Shown here: piece by piece, positions 18,548 to 29,443 of the stretch
Numbering within the stretch: position 1 is the first letter of the stretch
How the letters are laid out: each line of letters begins with the position of its first letter
NCBI GenBank assembly: GCA_900548905.1
Contig: URMK01000004.1
Coordinates: forward strand, 62,001 to 126,000
Source of the DNA: an uncultured Lachnospiraceae bacterium
Lineage (GTDB): Bacteria > Bacillota > Clostridia > Lachnospirales > Lachnospiraceae
Direction of reading: 5' to 3'
Length of the DNA: 64,000 bases
Made by a program: the position numbers and the translations under genes
Notes under the pieces: generated by a model
Databases searched by the model: none
Told to the model about the DNA's origin: nothing
The model's input: only the letters and a program-made list of their open reading frames with translations

Positions 18548-20808
18548 TTACTTTACCTTATTCTTACAGCAAACAGCAATAAGCAGCCCCACTAAGAATA
18601 TAATGGAAACGGCTTCCGCAGCCCTCCAATACAAGGGTTCCTCAAATGCTACTGTAATCTCACCAATGTAGCCAGACGGAACGACAACCTGTATCCGATT
18701 ATCCTTCCCATTTTCCGTTGTCAGTTTCAAACCCGTATTAGTATCTCTTGCTACATATCCTCTGTAATATATCAAAGGAATCTCCAATAAGCCATCCTGG
18801 GAAGCAGTATTTTCTAACGCCACTTTAATCCGATTATAGCTCCGGCTGCTGCCATCAATTCGTATCCCTTCTTCTGCCAATGGCTGCCTGTCCAACAATT
18901 CATAATTCGTTCCAAACGGAATATACTCCGCCCCACTGACCTCGAAGGAACTGATATCAGCATTTCCTTTTATTTCAAAAATTTCTGTTGCATCTAATGC
19001 AGAGCCCACATAAAGCGCCGACTGTATTCCAACAGCAACACATAACAAGGGAAGCCAGCGGCTCCATCTTGCTTCCCTAGCCGGCATACAGATAAGCCAG
19101 GCCACAAACAGGGATACCGGCGCAAGATATCGAAAAGGAAATTGAACCTGGCATATTAATTTGCCTATCACCGGTACGTAGTTCAGAAGAAAATCATAAG
19201 GGAAATAAACCGAGGATAAGAAAATCGCAAAAACCGCCAGCCCCAGGCTTAAGCCCATCTCTTTCTCCATCTTCCTGCCCTTTATTACCACACTCCAAAA
19301 ACAAGCCGCTAAACAAAGAGTCCCCCTATCCCTATCGTCATGGGCATTTCCTTCACTATTCCGGGGCTGGCCCCGCTTTCTATTGAATTATACACCAGCG
19401 AGATCAACTGAGGCAGGTACACTCCTCTATTCTGTATCATTGTGACTCCGCTTTTTTGGGAAAAAACAATCAAATCCTCTTGGAAATAACCAGAAAAGGA
19501 ACCAAAAAACACAAATTTAACAATATTGTCCCTGCCAGAGCCTTGCATAATACCAGAAAAAGCTTTGCTGCAAACGTCTTCTTCCACAAAACCAAACATA
19601 CCAGGATAATGAAAATTCCCACTATTTCCACACTAATACATGAGATTGAATAATCCCGGTCAAGGAAAAAGCCAGTAATAACCAGTTATGCTGATAAGAT
19701 TTTTCTGCAAATCTTCTTCCTTATAAATTCTCCACATCGCATATAAAACTAATGGCAAAAAAGCCATTGCGGTGTATTCGCCGACTGCAGCCTTGGTATA
19801 AATGTTGGTGAGACGGTATATGGATAACGTATAAATAAAGCTTCCCAAAAGGCCCAAAGCCCTGCGCCCGCTCATCCGCCGAAAGCTCCAGTAAGAAAAA
19901 CCTATTGTCACGCCATTAATAAGCATAATATATATCTTATAAACTGTCTGCAGCGATAAACCAAGAAGCCTCAGCAGGGCCGGAATATACAAAAACAAAT
20001 CCGGATAGAGAATGGATACAGGGTAACCGTTCCCATTCAGCCACGTAGGCTGTATCTTTACCGGAAACGCCCCCGATAAAAGACCGTCCTTAAGAGCTTC
20101 AATCCGCATCAGGTGGAATCGGATATCATGTCCCCTAACCAGATAAGGGATGAAAATCACAGCGCTGGACAGCCGCCACATGCCGATTAAAGCCGTTATC
20201 AGTATTTTTGTTTTCTCTTCGAAATCATTTTTTCGGGCATACAGCCACAAGCACAAATCAGCAAAACCAAATATCGCAATCAGCCTTATACCCCAGAATA
20301 GCATACTTCTCATCGGGCTGTAGCTAATCCTTATTTCGTTTAAAAGCAAATAAGGCTCGAAACCATCAGGGTTCATTTGGCTTCTGACTACGACTTCATC
20401 TCCACGATGATACACATTTGCATAATAGGTATAATTGTTTTCTCCACTTACACTCTGCCTTCCACTATCCGTCACATAATACCCTTCGTGGGTGGAAAAA
20501 ATCCTGCTCACACAGTCCCCTCCATACCCATCCCGGCTGGTTTCCATGGAAAGAGAAATTCAGTAGACTCCCGGATCCAGGCAAAACGCCGGAGATTCTA
20601 TATAGATTTCCTCCGCTTCATAGCTTCTGTCATAATAACAGGACTCTTCTGTCACCATAATTCCATCCGCCTGAACCCTCACCAGGTTCATCTCATCCGC
20701 TCCCAAAATCACCAATTCCCTTTTCTGCAGCCCAAAATACAAAAGGAAACACAACAAAAACAAAAATTCCGCTATGACGGCAATCCCATACTTTTTTCTC
20801 ATTTGCAT
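18548..20808 (-). pseudogene. Decayed PTPS-related/YfhO-like membrane protein
   Basis: A second copy of the 14662-16989 gene, broken several times. The N-terminal part (from 20808) stops at an in-frame TGA at 20560-20562. The frame then continues in register (ATG at 20547) with FHLMRIEALKDG and IQPTWLNGNGYPVSILYPD, which match the paralogue. At least three frame changes follow, near 19660-19690, 19470-19490 and 19305-19315. Matching pieces in different frames (EIVG, then MTIGIG, then GRKMEKE) can be lined up with the intact protein. The C-terminal domain is open again from about 19291 to 18548. No single mutation would restore it, so this is real decay rather than a switch. Confidence 0.85.
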
Positions 20809-20846
20809 TTTTCAATGCCCCTCTCCATTGTACCTGATTTTTACTT

Positions 20847-22610
20847 TTACTTTTTATATACAATACCCGAAACCGTTTCTATTTTATCATATCCCCTTTT
20901 TTCCGCCTCATTTAACAGCCATTGTGACGTTCCCCTTTCATTGGGTTTTTCAATGACCCCATTTCCTTGTATCAGAACCGATCTACAACGTCCATACTCA
21001 GGAGCCACCGCTAATATATATTCAGGAAATTTATCCGGCATCAGTTTATAATACTCTTTTAACCGTATTTCATCTAACCCTCCCCAAAATCTGCAAGGAG
21101 ACGGCGCTCCGCAAGAGCTGTTTACACATAAATAAGCCCACGGCACCAATTCTGTAAATACAACCGTTCCCCCGGTATCATCTTCGTACGTATTTTTAAT
21201 TGTATTAACAATATTTTCATATTGTTCCTTATGCTCTTTTGTCGTATACAGATATTTGGCCGGCCCCTGCTCTATAACCTCCGTCAGTTTGCTTAATTTA
21301 TCATCTCTGTACACACTGAAGAATCTAAGCCAGCCGGACTGTAACAGCGCAGCCGCCCCTACTATTATTACACCGCACCATATCCACCTACTTGCATTCA
21401 CGGAATTCCATCTTATATTAGAAACACCTTTAAGAACAAGTACAGGAGAGACTATTCCACACAATACGAATCCTACCGTCATGGCATCCACCCCCGTATT
21501 TGATGCCATATGGAATACCATAGAAAAGATAATTCCCGGCAGATATATTCCACAAAATAACTTCCTGGATACCTTATCCTGGTAAGCAATCACAATATAA
21601 GAAATAAACGCAAAGACAGCTATCGCAATATTAACACATCCCACAACATTATACGACACTAAAACGTTTATTCCCGACAGTATTAAATTAATTACCATAA
21701 TCCGCTTTATACTTTGCTGATCTAACGTCTTATGGCGAAGCTTCTTTATCAACACAAGGATAATGCTGATAAAACAAATGACAATTGTATATTTATACCT
21801 ATTTACAATCCTGCCAAACCACAATACTACTGAAAAAACAGGGTTTAGGCTCTGATGCTCGGCATCCCCGAATAAATACGGCATATACTCCAGCAGTTCT
21901 TTAAATCCTGTTTTTGCCATAAGGAATCCAAGATAAATTACCGCACATAAACCGGCTCCTGCCAAATTAATTAATAGGCCTTTTCTATATTGGCGAAATG
22001 ATTTAAGGGATAATCCCAGCATAATAGCCAGAATATATGCGGCCGCTAAATAGGGAAGCGCCAATACAGCCATTGCCATTATTCCGCCTATTGCGAACAT
22101 ACGTATCCCGTTTGGCTTATCCTTATCACAATTAAAGAAAAGAAAAACCGCCCATGTAAAAAAAAGCAGCGACCAGCTATAATAAGATGGCCCTAATATA
22201 TTCGCACGTGTATATAACAAATATATCAAAGAGCCTATTAAACTGAGAATCGCGCAGGAATTTCTTTTTAAGCTTCTATAAATATAAATTGTCAGAAAAT
22301 AATTGCCAATCACCATAATAAGTCTGAAAAACAGAAAAATTCCATCATTATATCCAACTATTTTCATATATAAAGCATATAGTGGCAATAATGCAAACGC
22401 ATAAAATTGCGTTCCCGACCATTCATCTATGACCGGCCTGTCCCCAAGCCAAAAACGATGTACCAGGGATACATAAAAACTCTCGTCTGACCAGCAAAAA
22501 CTGTAAAAGCACCTGATACATAATAAAGCCGCTATTACCGTAAGCATAATGTAAGGAAGGATTGCTTTTCCTGCTATTTTTTTCTTTATTTGTGTACCTA
22601 TTATCTGCAA
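20847..22610 (-). CDS. GT-C-like multi-pass membrane protein
   Basis: A 587-aa protein with an N-terminal helix, then FCWSDESFY (Asp42-Glu43), DEWSGTQF and about eleven further helices, ending in a soluble domain with a CGAPSPCRFWGG segment. The acidic pair after the first helix places it with the GT-C glycosyltransferases. The start is a TTG at 22608-22610 with AGAGG about 10 nt upstream; no better in-frame ATG is near. It lies 38 nt upstream of the decayed PTPS-related gene and downstream of a GT2 gene. Specificity is not recognisable. Confidence 0.7.
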   Translation of the reverse strand: MQIIGTQIKKKIAGKAILPYIMLTVIAALLCIRCFYSFCWSDESFYVSLVHRFWLGDRPVIDEWSGTQFYAFALLPLYALYMKIVGYNDGIFLFFRLIMVIGNYFLTIYIYRSLKRNSCAILSLIGSLIYLLYTRANILGPSYYSWSLLFFTWAVFLFFNCDKDKPNGIRMFAIGGIMAMAVLALPYLAAAYILAIMLGLSLKSFRQYRKGLLINLAGAGLCAVIYLGFLMAKTGFKELLEYMPYLFGDAEHQSLNPVFSVVLWFGRIVNRYKYTIVICFISIILVLIKKLRHKTLDQQSIKRIMVINLILSGINVLVSYNVVGCVNIAIAVFAFISYIVIAYQDKVSRKLFCGIYLPGIIFSMVFHMASNTGVDAMTVGFVLCGIVSPVLVLKGVSNIRWNSVNASRWIWCGVIIVGAAALLQSGWLRFFSVYRDDKLSKLTEVIEQGPAKYLYTTKEHKEQYENIVNTIKNTYEDDTGGTVVFTELVPWAYLCVNSSCGAPSPCRFWGGLDEIRLKEYYKLMPDKFPEYILAVAPEYGRCRSVLIQGNGVIEKPNERGTSQWLLNEAEKRGYDKIETVSGIVYKK

Positions 22611-22704
22611 TAGCTTTTGTCCTCTTTCACTTTCTATTACTTTATATTTCTATTTGCGCACCGCCTTTACTATTTTCAGAAACTTCAGTGTATAAACAGT
22701 ATAT

Positions 22705-23454
22705 TCACTTTATTTTTTCCAATTTTCTGAATTGCGCCAAAACTCTCAGCATTCTCACTATATTGACCCACAATGCGCACTTAACTCCATTTTCCCTAAG
22801 CGCCCTTAATCCTTCACAGAAGGAAAGCCAATAAGCCTTCACCCCATTGCTGCTTGTTCCCCCATAATACATGGAAATCAGCACTTTAGGAATATATGCC
22901 AAATTGACCTCCCCGTCTTTAAGAATCCGGATCATAAATTCATAATCCGCAGCACAACGATACTCCGTCTTATAGCTTCCATACTTTTCATACACTTCCC
23001 TTTTGAGATACAGCGTAGGATGCCCCGGAAGCCAGCCCTTTCTTATTTCCCCCTGCCCCATCCTCCAATGGCGGATTATCTTTCCGCACTCATCTGTATA
23101 AACCAGATCCGAATGAGCGCCATCGCAATTATTATTCTGTATGGCCTCCACATATTGCTCCACGGCATCTTTTGCAAGGAACTCATCATTAAAAAAGGCT
23201 ATAATATCACCCTTAGCAAGACGCAGCCCTTTATTCATAGCATCGAAGATCCCTTTATCCGGCTCGGAAACCCAGATCACTTTGGGATTCTCTTCGGCCC
23301 GCAGCTGTATCTCCTCCTTTGTTCCGTCCATAGAGGCGCCGTCGATGATAATGATTTCAATGCTTGGATAGGTCTGTTTTAGAATGCTTTCATATGTTTT
23401 AATAAAATTATTCTTGGAATTAAACGTTGTTAAAACCAGGGAAACACTTAGCAT
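22705..23454 (-). CDS. GT2 family glycosyltransferase (WcaA-like)
   Basis: A 249-aa soluble GT-A enzyme. LTTFNSKNNF opens the fold, IDGASMDGT near 38-46 is the nucleotide-sugar loop, EPDKGIFDAMNKG near 64-76 is typical of the subfamily, and FFNDE replaces the usual DAD/DXD position. LPGHPTLYLKR and AADYEFMIR are also usual for it. These enzymes add single sugars to lipid-linked intermediates in the cytoplasm. The start has GGAG 6 nt upstream, and that site overlaps the stop of the interrupted GT-C gene, so translation of the two may be linked. Confidence 0.85.
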   Translation of the reverse strand: MLSVSLVLTTFNSKNNFIKTYESILKQTYPSIEIIIIDGASMDGTKEEIQLRAEENPKVIWVSEPDKGIFDAMNKGLRLAKGDIIAFFNDEFLAKDAVEQYVEAIQNNNCDGAHSDLVYTDECGKIIRHWRMGQGEIRKGWLPGHPTLYLKREVYEKYGSYKTEYRCAADYEFMIRILKDGEVNLAYIPKVLISMYYGGTSSNGVKAYWLSFCEGLRALRENGVKCALWVNIVRMLRVLAQFRKLEKIK

Positions 23455-23456
23455 AA

Positions 23457-25366
23457 TTATCTCCTATAAAGCCATAACTGACCGTTATCGTCACATTCAT
23501 CCTGCAAATAATACTCGGTTTCATTATAAACTATTGTATCATCGTTACTGTCAGTAGCTATAATACAATCCGGCAAATAAGATTTATCCTCATAGCATGC
23601 GCTTTCATTCGTTACCATCACATGCTTAATAGTAACATCCCCCAGCTTTTGCCAAATCGGATACTCATAAGAATCCCCTCCGATCATCAAGCCAACCTTC
23701 TTAATGCCGCTTTCATTTATCATCCCACACACTTCATCATAATCACTATAAACATATTCCCGGTTTATAAAATATCCTTTAAAACGATCTCCATATCCTT
23801 TCCCTGCCATCTGGAGATGGTAAATACATAAGCCGGTTAATTCCACAATACACATGAATACAATAAGAAAAACAGGGCATCTTCCATAAGCCTTGCCTTT
23901 AAAGTGATCCACGAAATCTTCGACTTCAAAAGCAATCATAGGGCACAGCAGTGCAAGATAGGCCACCATGTACCTGGAGACAAATGGCTCCCACCTGACC
24001 ACGCAGCAAAACACCAGGAAAATAACGGATACCAATGCCGCATAGCGTCTCCCGGATACCTTTTTCTGCCTGGCCAAACAGTATCCCCCCCCCCCCAGAT
24101 CATACAAAACAAAAAGCATAAAACAATGATGCTATTAACCGCTGTATCCGGCTCATATGTCCTTGCTCCATGGAGGAAGAAGGCTCTTCCATCCTCTGAA
24201 ATAGACGGATCATCAATTGGAACCCCAAGCATAGCGGAGATTCTATATACAATAGCCGCCAGCCAATGCTCTCCCTGATACATATAGATATTAGGCAGAT
24301 TGAAAGTAAAATTCTTCAATCCGTTAACCAGGACATACAATGGTTTTCCTGTCCCGACCAACTGTCTCTGCCCTGCAATCGGTAATGAAACCGAACCGAA
24401 GGAAATAACATTCCTCATTAATTCGGGCAAAAGCATCAAAAACATTCCCGGAGTGACGCATGCCAATAATTTTGCAATAGAAGGAAACGAATCTTTTCTT
24501 TCCATACACCTCCACAGCAAGAAAATTACAAGCAATGCTATCGCGACCAGGACAGATGGTTTCGTCAAATATCCCCAAACAATACAAAGCCCCATACAAA
24601 TACATTTTTCCAAAGTTTTGCTTTCGTACTTAAATCGATATTCTGATGATATCATATCCAGGCAATAGTAGACAAAAATCAACAGCCAAACTGTCGCGAA
24701 TTGATCTACCTGGGTTGTCAGGGCTTCCCCAAATGCACTGGGGCTTGTAAAAAAAAGAAAAGCCGCAAGATAAGCGTATACTTTACGACAGCCTATTTTT
24801 CCGGCTATTTCATATATCAGCCATATATTGGTTAGCATAGAAGAGCACTGTAGCAAAGGAAACAAAATATCTTTCTTTCCCGATAAAATGTACACATGCA
24901 GGTTGACGAATTCCGCAAGCACCGGACTGACTATTTCGCGTATATTATGGGTGGCATAATGAGCAACAGAGCCATTCTGCGCCCAATTTGCAATTCTTGA
25001 TAAATGATAGGTCATAGAATCCCAATTGTAGGGAACGGTACAAACAGCAAGGACTATAATTATACCCGATAAAAACACCCACAGTTTATTGCCGGCTAAA
25101 GTTGCCACCATAACAGATATTGTTTCTTTTATCGTCCTCAGATTTTGCTTTTTCTGTATAGCAATGCATATAGCCAAAATAATGTCAACGCCTCCCCAAA
25201 CAGCTAACAGTGCTGTGTAATTAACACAGGAAAACACGGACAAAATTTCCAATGATATATATACAATTGAAATCCAAAGCATCATTGCCTTAATCCACGC
25301 ATCCAGCAGCCTGGTTTCATTTTTCTTTGCAAAGAAAAGGAACATTAAAATGATTGATAAACTCAT
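23457..25366 (-). CDS. GT-C glycosyltransferase, frame switched off at a 12-G tract
   Basis: One gene in two frames. From the ATG at 25366 an N-terminal part reads to the G run and ends as a 476-residue product. It contains NWDSMTYHLSRI and HNIREIVSPVLAEF, as in GT39-type enzymes with a YNWDSxxYH motif. The rest, with further helices and a soluble C-terminus, is open in another frame from about 24119 to 23457. The break coincides with twelve consecutive G residues (plus-strand C at 24085-24096). By my frame count 10 or 13 G would give one continuous protein of about 636 aa, the normal size for the family. With 12 G it is off. CAGGAG lies 11 nt before the ATG. Confidence 0.75.
24085..24096 (-). 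repeat. Poly-G tract (12 G on the coding strand)
   Basis: Twelve uninterrupted G in the middle of a glycosyltransferase gene; the next longest such runs I saw in the window are seven. It lies exactly where the reading frame breaks. Long G tracts of this length slip during replication and are known contingency switches in surface-glycan genes of Campylobacter and Neisseria. Confidence 0.85.
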
Positions 25367-25493
25367 TAAACTGTTTACTCCTGATTTTTTCCAATATTTG
25401 ATTATCTGGGGCTTGCATTACATTCCACAGGCTGTAAGGTAAGCGATGAAAAACATACTATATTACCCAGTTTTCCCTTTAGTATCCAAATGC

Positions 25494-25770
25494 CTAAATT
25501 GGCAACGGTTCATGCTTTTTCGCTATACTATTTTCAACGTCAATCAATTCTGTACAATATTCCTTTATAAAATCACTCCACAGAAGCAACTGTTCTATGC
25601 CTTCGGGCTCATTTTTGTAGTCCGAAACATAAAGTAGTGCCATGTAGAGATATTGGAACACATTCAGATTTTTTGCCTTTGCCGTTAAATCATGATGTAC
25701 ATGGCCGCGCTGCATTTACTCCGGCGACAAATGTGTGGAATAAGAATACCTCGTACACAACGCCTTAGCT
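25494..25770 (-). pseudogene. IS66-family transposase (TnpC) C-terminal relic
   Basis: Fragments in two frames give SAAMYIMI and then TAKAKNLNVFQYL, followed by EGIEQLLLWSDFIKEYC. This is the ending of IS66 TnpC proteins (usual form TAKANGL...YL...LLPWSD). The catalytic part is absent, and no matching orfA/orfB or terminal repeats are visible. It marks the left end of a 2.8-kb stretch of decayed mobile elements. Confidence 0.6.
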
Positions 25771-26224
25771 TTTCGCTCGTAAACGTTCAATAGCCGATCC
25801 CCTGACAATTACTGGACCGCAATTATACGCAGCCCATTGAGTCTAACTTTTTTATTTTTTGTATGTGCTCCGGCATTTTTCGGACTAGGGGAGCAAATCT
25901 TCTAGAACGCATATGTCAAGGTCATCCGCGTGCTTACAACGCCGAAAGGCATCCCCTTCCTAATTAGGCCGTTCGATACCTTACTTCAAAATTTATTTCT
26001 CCACTTCTTTCGTCTTTTCCTTGTTGTTATCCGCATCCGATAGGCAGGCGGAACCTTTTCCAACTTCTTTATATTCGTAAGTAGGTAATCACTCGTGCCT
26101 TGATTTTCCGAAAAAGTCGCCTGGCAAAACAGGTGGCTTAATTTATCCCTTATTTTTCGTTCTAAATCCTTTCGGCAGGTTGTCCGACCACGGAGTAGCC
26201 GCTCCTGCTCATACGGCTTCGGAA

Positions 26225-26345
26225 ATGGTTCCATCTGCCTATCTGATCCAGTACATCTGTCAAGTACACATATGGTTTTAACCCGTTCAGCAGAGCCGTG
26301 TCCGTGATGCTGTAAACACCAGCACTGGCATCCGCTCCACGAATG
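26225..26345 (-). pseudogene. Second IS66-family TnpC fragment
   Basis: The minus strand reads ADASAGVYSITDTALLNGLK then PYVYLTDVLDQIG, again the C-terminal IS66 signature but with a different sequence from the 25.5-25.8 kb fragment. The two are therefore remains of two different insertions. The stretch between them (25.77-26.22 kb) has short open frames but nothing I can identify. Confidence 0.55.
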
Positions 26346-26519
26346 CTTTTAGTAAAGAGCTAATTCCGACGGTTATGTGCTCAACCTGTCTATACGTTGC
26401 CGCTTGCAAAAAGTAGCGTTAAAACACAACTTTTAACATTACAGCAGCACATGAAAATCTTATAGGGAATTTAAAAATGCAGAGACATCTTTCGAAGATT
26501 TATAATGCTAGTCTGAATT

Positions 26520-27301
26520 TCCGACTATCTCTACCTTCTCCATTGCGATACATTTAAGTTCTATGTCAACAATCATGTATATGTAGGCGGTTTCTATACT
26601 TGAATACCCCAATCATATGGCAATAGTGAAAATATCGGCTCCAGCCTGCAGCAGATTCATTGCAACAGAATGCCAGAATGTGTGGTACGTGACATTTTTG
26701 CATAGAAGGGTGAAAGCTTTTCAGCAACAAGAGCCGTTCGTTTTCAAATCTGTTTCTCACGCCGGAACGGGTAAAGTTATCCTCTTTCTTGTTTTTGAAA
26801 AGTCTGTCATCACCAAATATCACAAAAGAAACCATACACTTGGATATATATTTAGTTGTCGTCCTCCATAATGGCACGTTCCGTTCTTTCCTTCCTTTTC
26901 CCCAATATATTTGCTTGTATTCCCAGGTTTATCAAGGTCGTAAATATCTTTGTATTTATGTGAAGCAGCTTCAATACCCGGATACCGGAATTATTCATGA
27001 TAACCAGCATAAGTTTATCCCTTGCACCTATCGGGGTGAATGTGTCGTATAAGCCTACCATTACATCAAATTCACCTTTTGTAACGAAATCCATTTTAGT
27101 CTTTTCTTCCTACTAAAAAGGTGTCATCATTAAATATTTTATAATTCCGCTATACTGAAGATTTCGTTCGGCAACAAATTTCAAGAAAGATTTTATGGCA
27201 ACTAATCTGTTGTTTATGATAGCGGCTTTGTTTGAACGTTTTTCTTCAAGGTAATGGTAAAATCCCAGGACATACTCCCTTCTAAAGTGTTCTATGTCCA
27301 C
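26520..27301 (-). pseudogene. Tyrosine recombinase/integrase relic
   Basis: The remains read from 27301 downwards. An N-terminal SAM-like domain contains FYHYLEEKRSNKAAIINNRL. The start of the catalytic domain holds SGIRVLKLLHI, which has the first catalytic Arg. A C-terminal part holds YHTFWHSVAMNLLQAGADI, an in-frame TGA, then LGYSSIETAYIYM with the catalytic Tyr. The order is that of XerC/D-like transposon integrases of about 330 aa. Frame changes and at least one stop show it is dead. The HxxR histidine-arginine pair has become HxxW. Confidence 0.7.
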
Positions 27302-27439
27302 TGATTGTGCATCAAGGAATATCTATCATTCAGAAACTCTAAGTATATCCGGAATGCGTCCCTGTATGAATTAATAGTCTGAGCCATACCTTCCTATAAT
27401 GTCAAGCCCTTTCTCTGCTATCTTCGATGCAATGCAGAG

Positions 27440-27830
27440 GCAGGGAGTATTCGTGTTTGTCTCATCCATCCAGAAAGAGCACAGAGGAAAATCTCTTACA
27501 GCTGTATTACATAAGAGAACAGGTTTAAAAGATCTTTGGGCTATGTGGGCTGTAAGATCCTTCTTCTGAATGTCGAAACAGAAGCAACTTTACGAAGGCA
27601 TCTAATGATGACATTTATGACAGCTGTTACACTGAAGCTGATGTCAGATAAACATAAGAAAACTTTCCTGACAACTGAATAGATATTTATTGAATCATCA
27701 TGAGTAGCATGCTGTCATATATGATAATGAGTTTATTACTACAGAGCCAGTAAAGGATATAAATAAGGCATATAAAACTTTCAAGATGCAGTGTCCAGTA
27801 ACAGTTCCACGTTAAACGGAAACTGTAGAG
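27440..27830 (+). pseudogene. Decayed transposase-like fragment
   Basis: On the plus strand, short frames give TEATLRRHLMMTFMTAVTLK followed by KHKKTFLTTE, then after stops KDINKAYKTFKMQCPVTVP. This reads like the C-terminal part of a DDE transposase of the IS4/IS1634 type that has lost its frame. I cannot name the family with certainty. It is the only sign of former plus-strand coding in the interior of the window. Confidence 0.35.
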
Positions 27831-28199
27831 CCACAAATTACCGGGAACTAAGGTTTAATGTACCACAAAGGATCTCAAAAGGTGAATTCCAAGGGAGATC
27901 GGATCCAGCATTTTGACGGTGGAAAAAACTGTTTTTAAATGCAAAAGAGGGATAACTGATAGCAAACAGAAATATAAAACGGAATACCCAAAGAAAAAAC
28001 ATCCAGATATGTTCTTTCCGCATCCAGTTATCCACAATGCCCCAAATTTCTTTTTTATGGTAACTTATTATTCACCGATTGTGCAGTTTACCGGTGCAAA
28101 AAATTCAGCACATATTTTCAAAGAATCGTTTGAACTGTTACCAGCCGACGACAAAAAAATAGAAAATTAACACATTTTACTTAACAAACCCCATCCATA
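27831..28199. other. No recognisable gene
   Basis: An AT-rich stretch with one plus-strand open frame of 85 codons (27913-28170) that has no ribosome binding site or family I recognise. It lies between the decayed transposase and the left end of the IS630 element and is probably leftover mobile-element DNA. Confidence 0.5.
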
Positions 28200-28233
28200 A
28201 CTAGTGTGCTGACATGACCATATTTTAACTATT
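28200..28233 (+). repeat. IS630 left terminal inverted repeat
   Basis: It starts ACTAGTGTGCTGACATGA and ends AACTATT. It differs from the right end at only about six of 34 positions. Confidence 0.8.
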
Positions 28234-28249
28234 ATTCATTGTATCCTGA

Positions 28250-29385
28250 TTAGATATCAGGATACAATGAAACAAGTTTTATACGAGCATCTTTTGTATG
28301 AAATTGCCAATTAACGACTGAGCTGTTGCTGTTTCGTTCTTTTTCCCAAACGGCCAGTTCGTCCCTGAGATGTTCAATGGCATCAATCCGTCTGGAGAGG
28401 CACTGCCGAGTCATTACATTTAATTCAATCTCTGCTATATCAAGCCAACTTCCATGTTTGGGCGTATAATGGATTTCAAATCTCTTTATGATACGCCGGG
28501 CTTCTTCTGGCGGGAACGCTTTATATAGAGAGGATGCCTTATGGATGTTTAAGTTATCCATTACAAGGATAATCTTTTCAGCATCAGGATACATGACATC
28601 AGACAGATACTTTATTTCTTCTGCCCAGTCCTGCGCGGTGCGATGTTCCCTTACGCTTACATGGTGCATCCCTCCAAGCGGCTCAATAAAGGCAAAGATA
28701 CTGCATGTTCCTTTACGGGTATATTCGGAATCCACCTTTTTGTCATCTCCTGGACGCATAGCCCACGAATCCCGTGCTTCGCCCAACAACTGGTACGGCT
28801 TTTCATCCATGCAGACCACTGGTACTACCGGATTATAGGGCAGCTCATAAACATCAAGGACATCTTCCATGCATGCTACGAACTCCGCATCCGCCTTGCT
28901 TGGGAGACACCAGTATTCACTTCGGTGAGGTCTAAGCCGGTTTTTTTTAATGACCTTCGGATTGCTTCCCTGCTGACAGGTTCTTCAAATTCAATCTTTG
29001 CCTGTTCTTCAAGGAGCCGGATCGTCCAACGGCTATGGCCTTCTGGAACAGGGCCGCAGGTAATCTCGACAATCCGGGCTTCCATACGGCCATCAACCCT
29101 ACGGCGGGCATTGTCCGAGTTTGTGTTGTGTTTGAGCTTCAATACTTCGTCAAGGCCACCTTGGGCATAGGTTTTTGCCACACTGGCAATCGTAGGGCGG
29201 CTGATACAAAAGAAGGCCATGCATTGGTCATAGGTCTGCATGGGAGGATGGTTTTCATCCAGCGCCAGCAAGATCCGGCATCGGTTAGCGATTGTTTGAG
29301 ATGTATCCTTTTTCTTTAGGATGCCTTGCAGTTTTTTTACATCAGCATCAGATAATTGAATCCTGTTCTTTTTGGGGCGAGCCAT
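28250..29385 (-). CDS. IS630-family transposase (two frames, likely -1 frameshift)
   Basis: The first frame starts at the ATG at 29385 (GGAGG 8 nt upstream) with MARPKKNRIQLSD, a helix-turn-helix region and a winged domain. It runs out near 28876. The second frame carries the DDE domain: CMDEKPYQLL (first D), LVMDNLNIHK (second D) and GSWLDIAEIEL (E). The frames meet around an A8 run (plus T8 at 28941-28948). A -1 slip there gives LKKNRLRPH, continuing into YWCLPSKADAEF, the expected family sequence. IS630 elements commonly use such slippage, so the gene is probably functional, about 378 aa. A plain mutation is the alternative. Confidence 0.8.
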
Positions 29386-29443
29386 AATCTTATCCTCCAT
29401 AGACATATTGTACCATCTATGGTGATTATAGCAAATAAAGAAA

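Noticed and set aside
20377..21051. 224-codon plus-strand frame
   Set aside because: It lies opposite the decayed PTPS-related gene and the next GT-C gene, is rich in Pro/His/Ser/Phe as antisense frames are, and has no ribosome site.
27913..28170. 85-codon plus-strand frame as a gene
   Set aside because: No start signal or family, and it is surrounded by decayed mobile elements.
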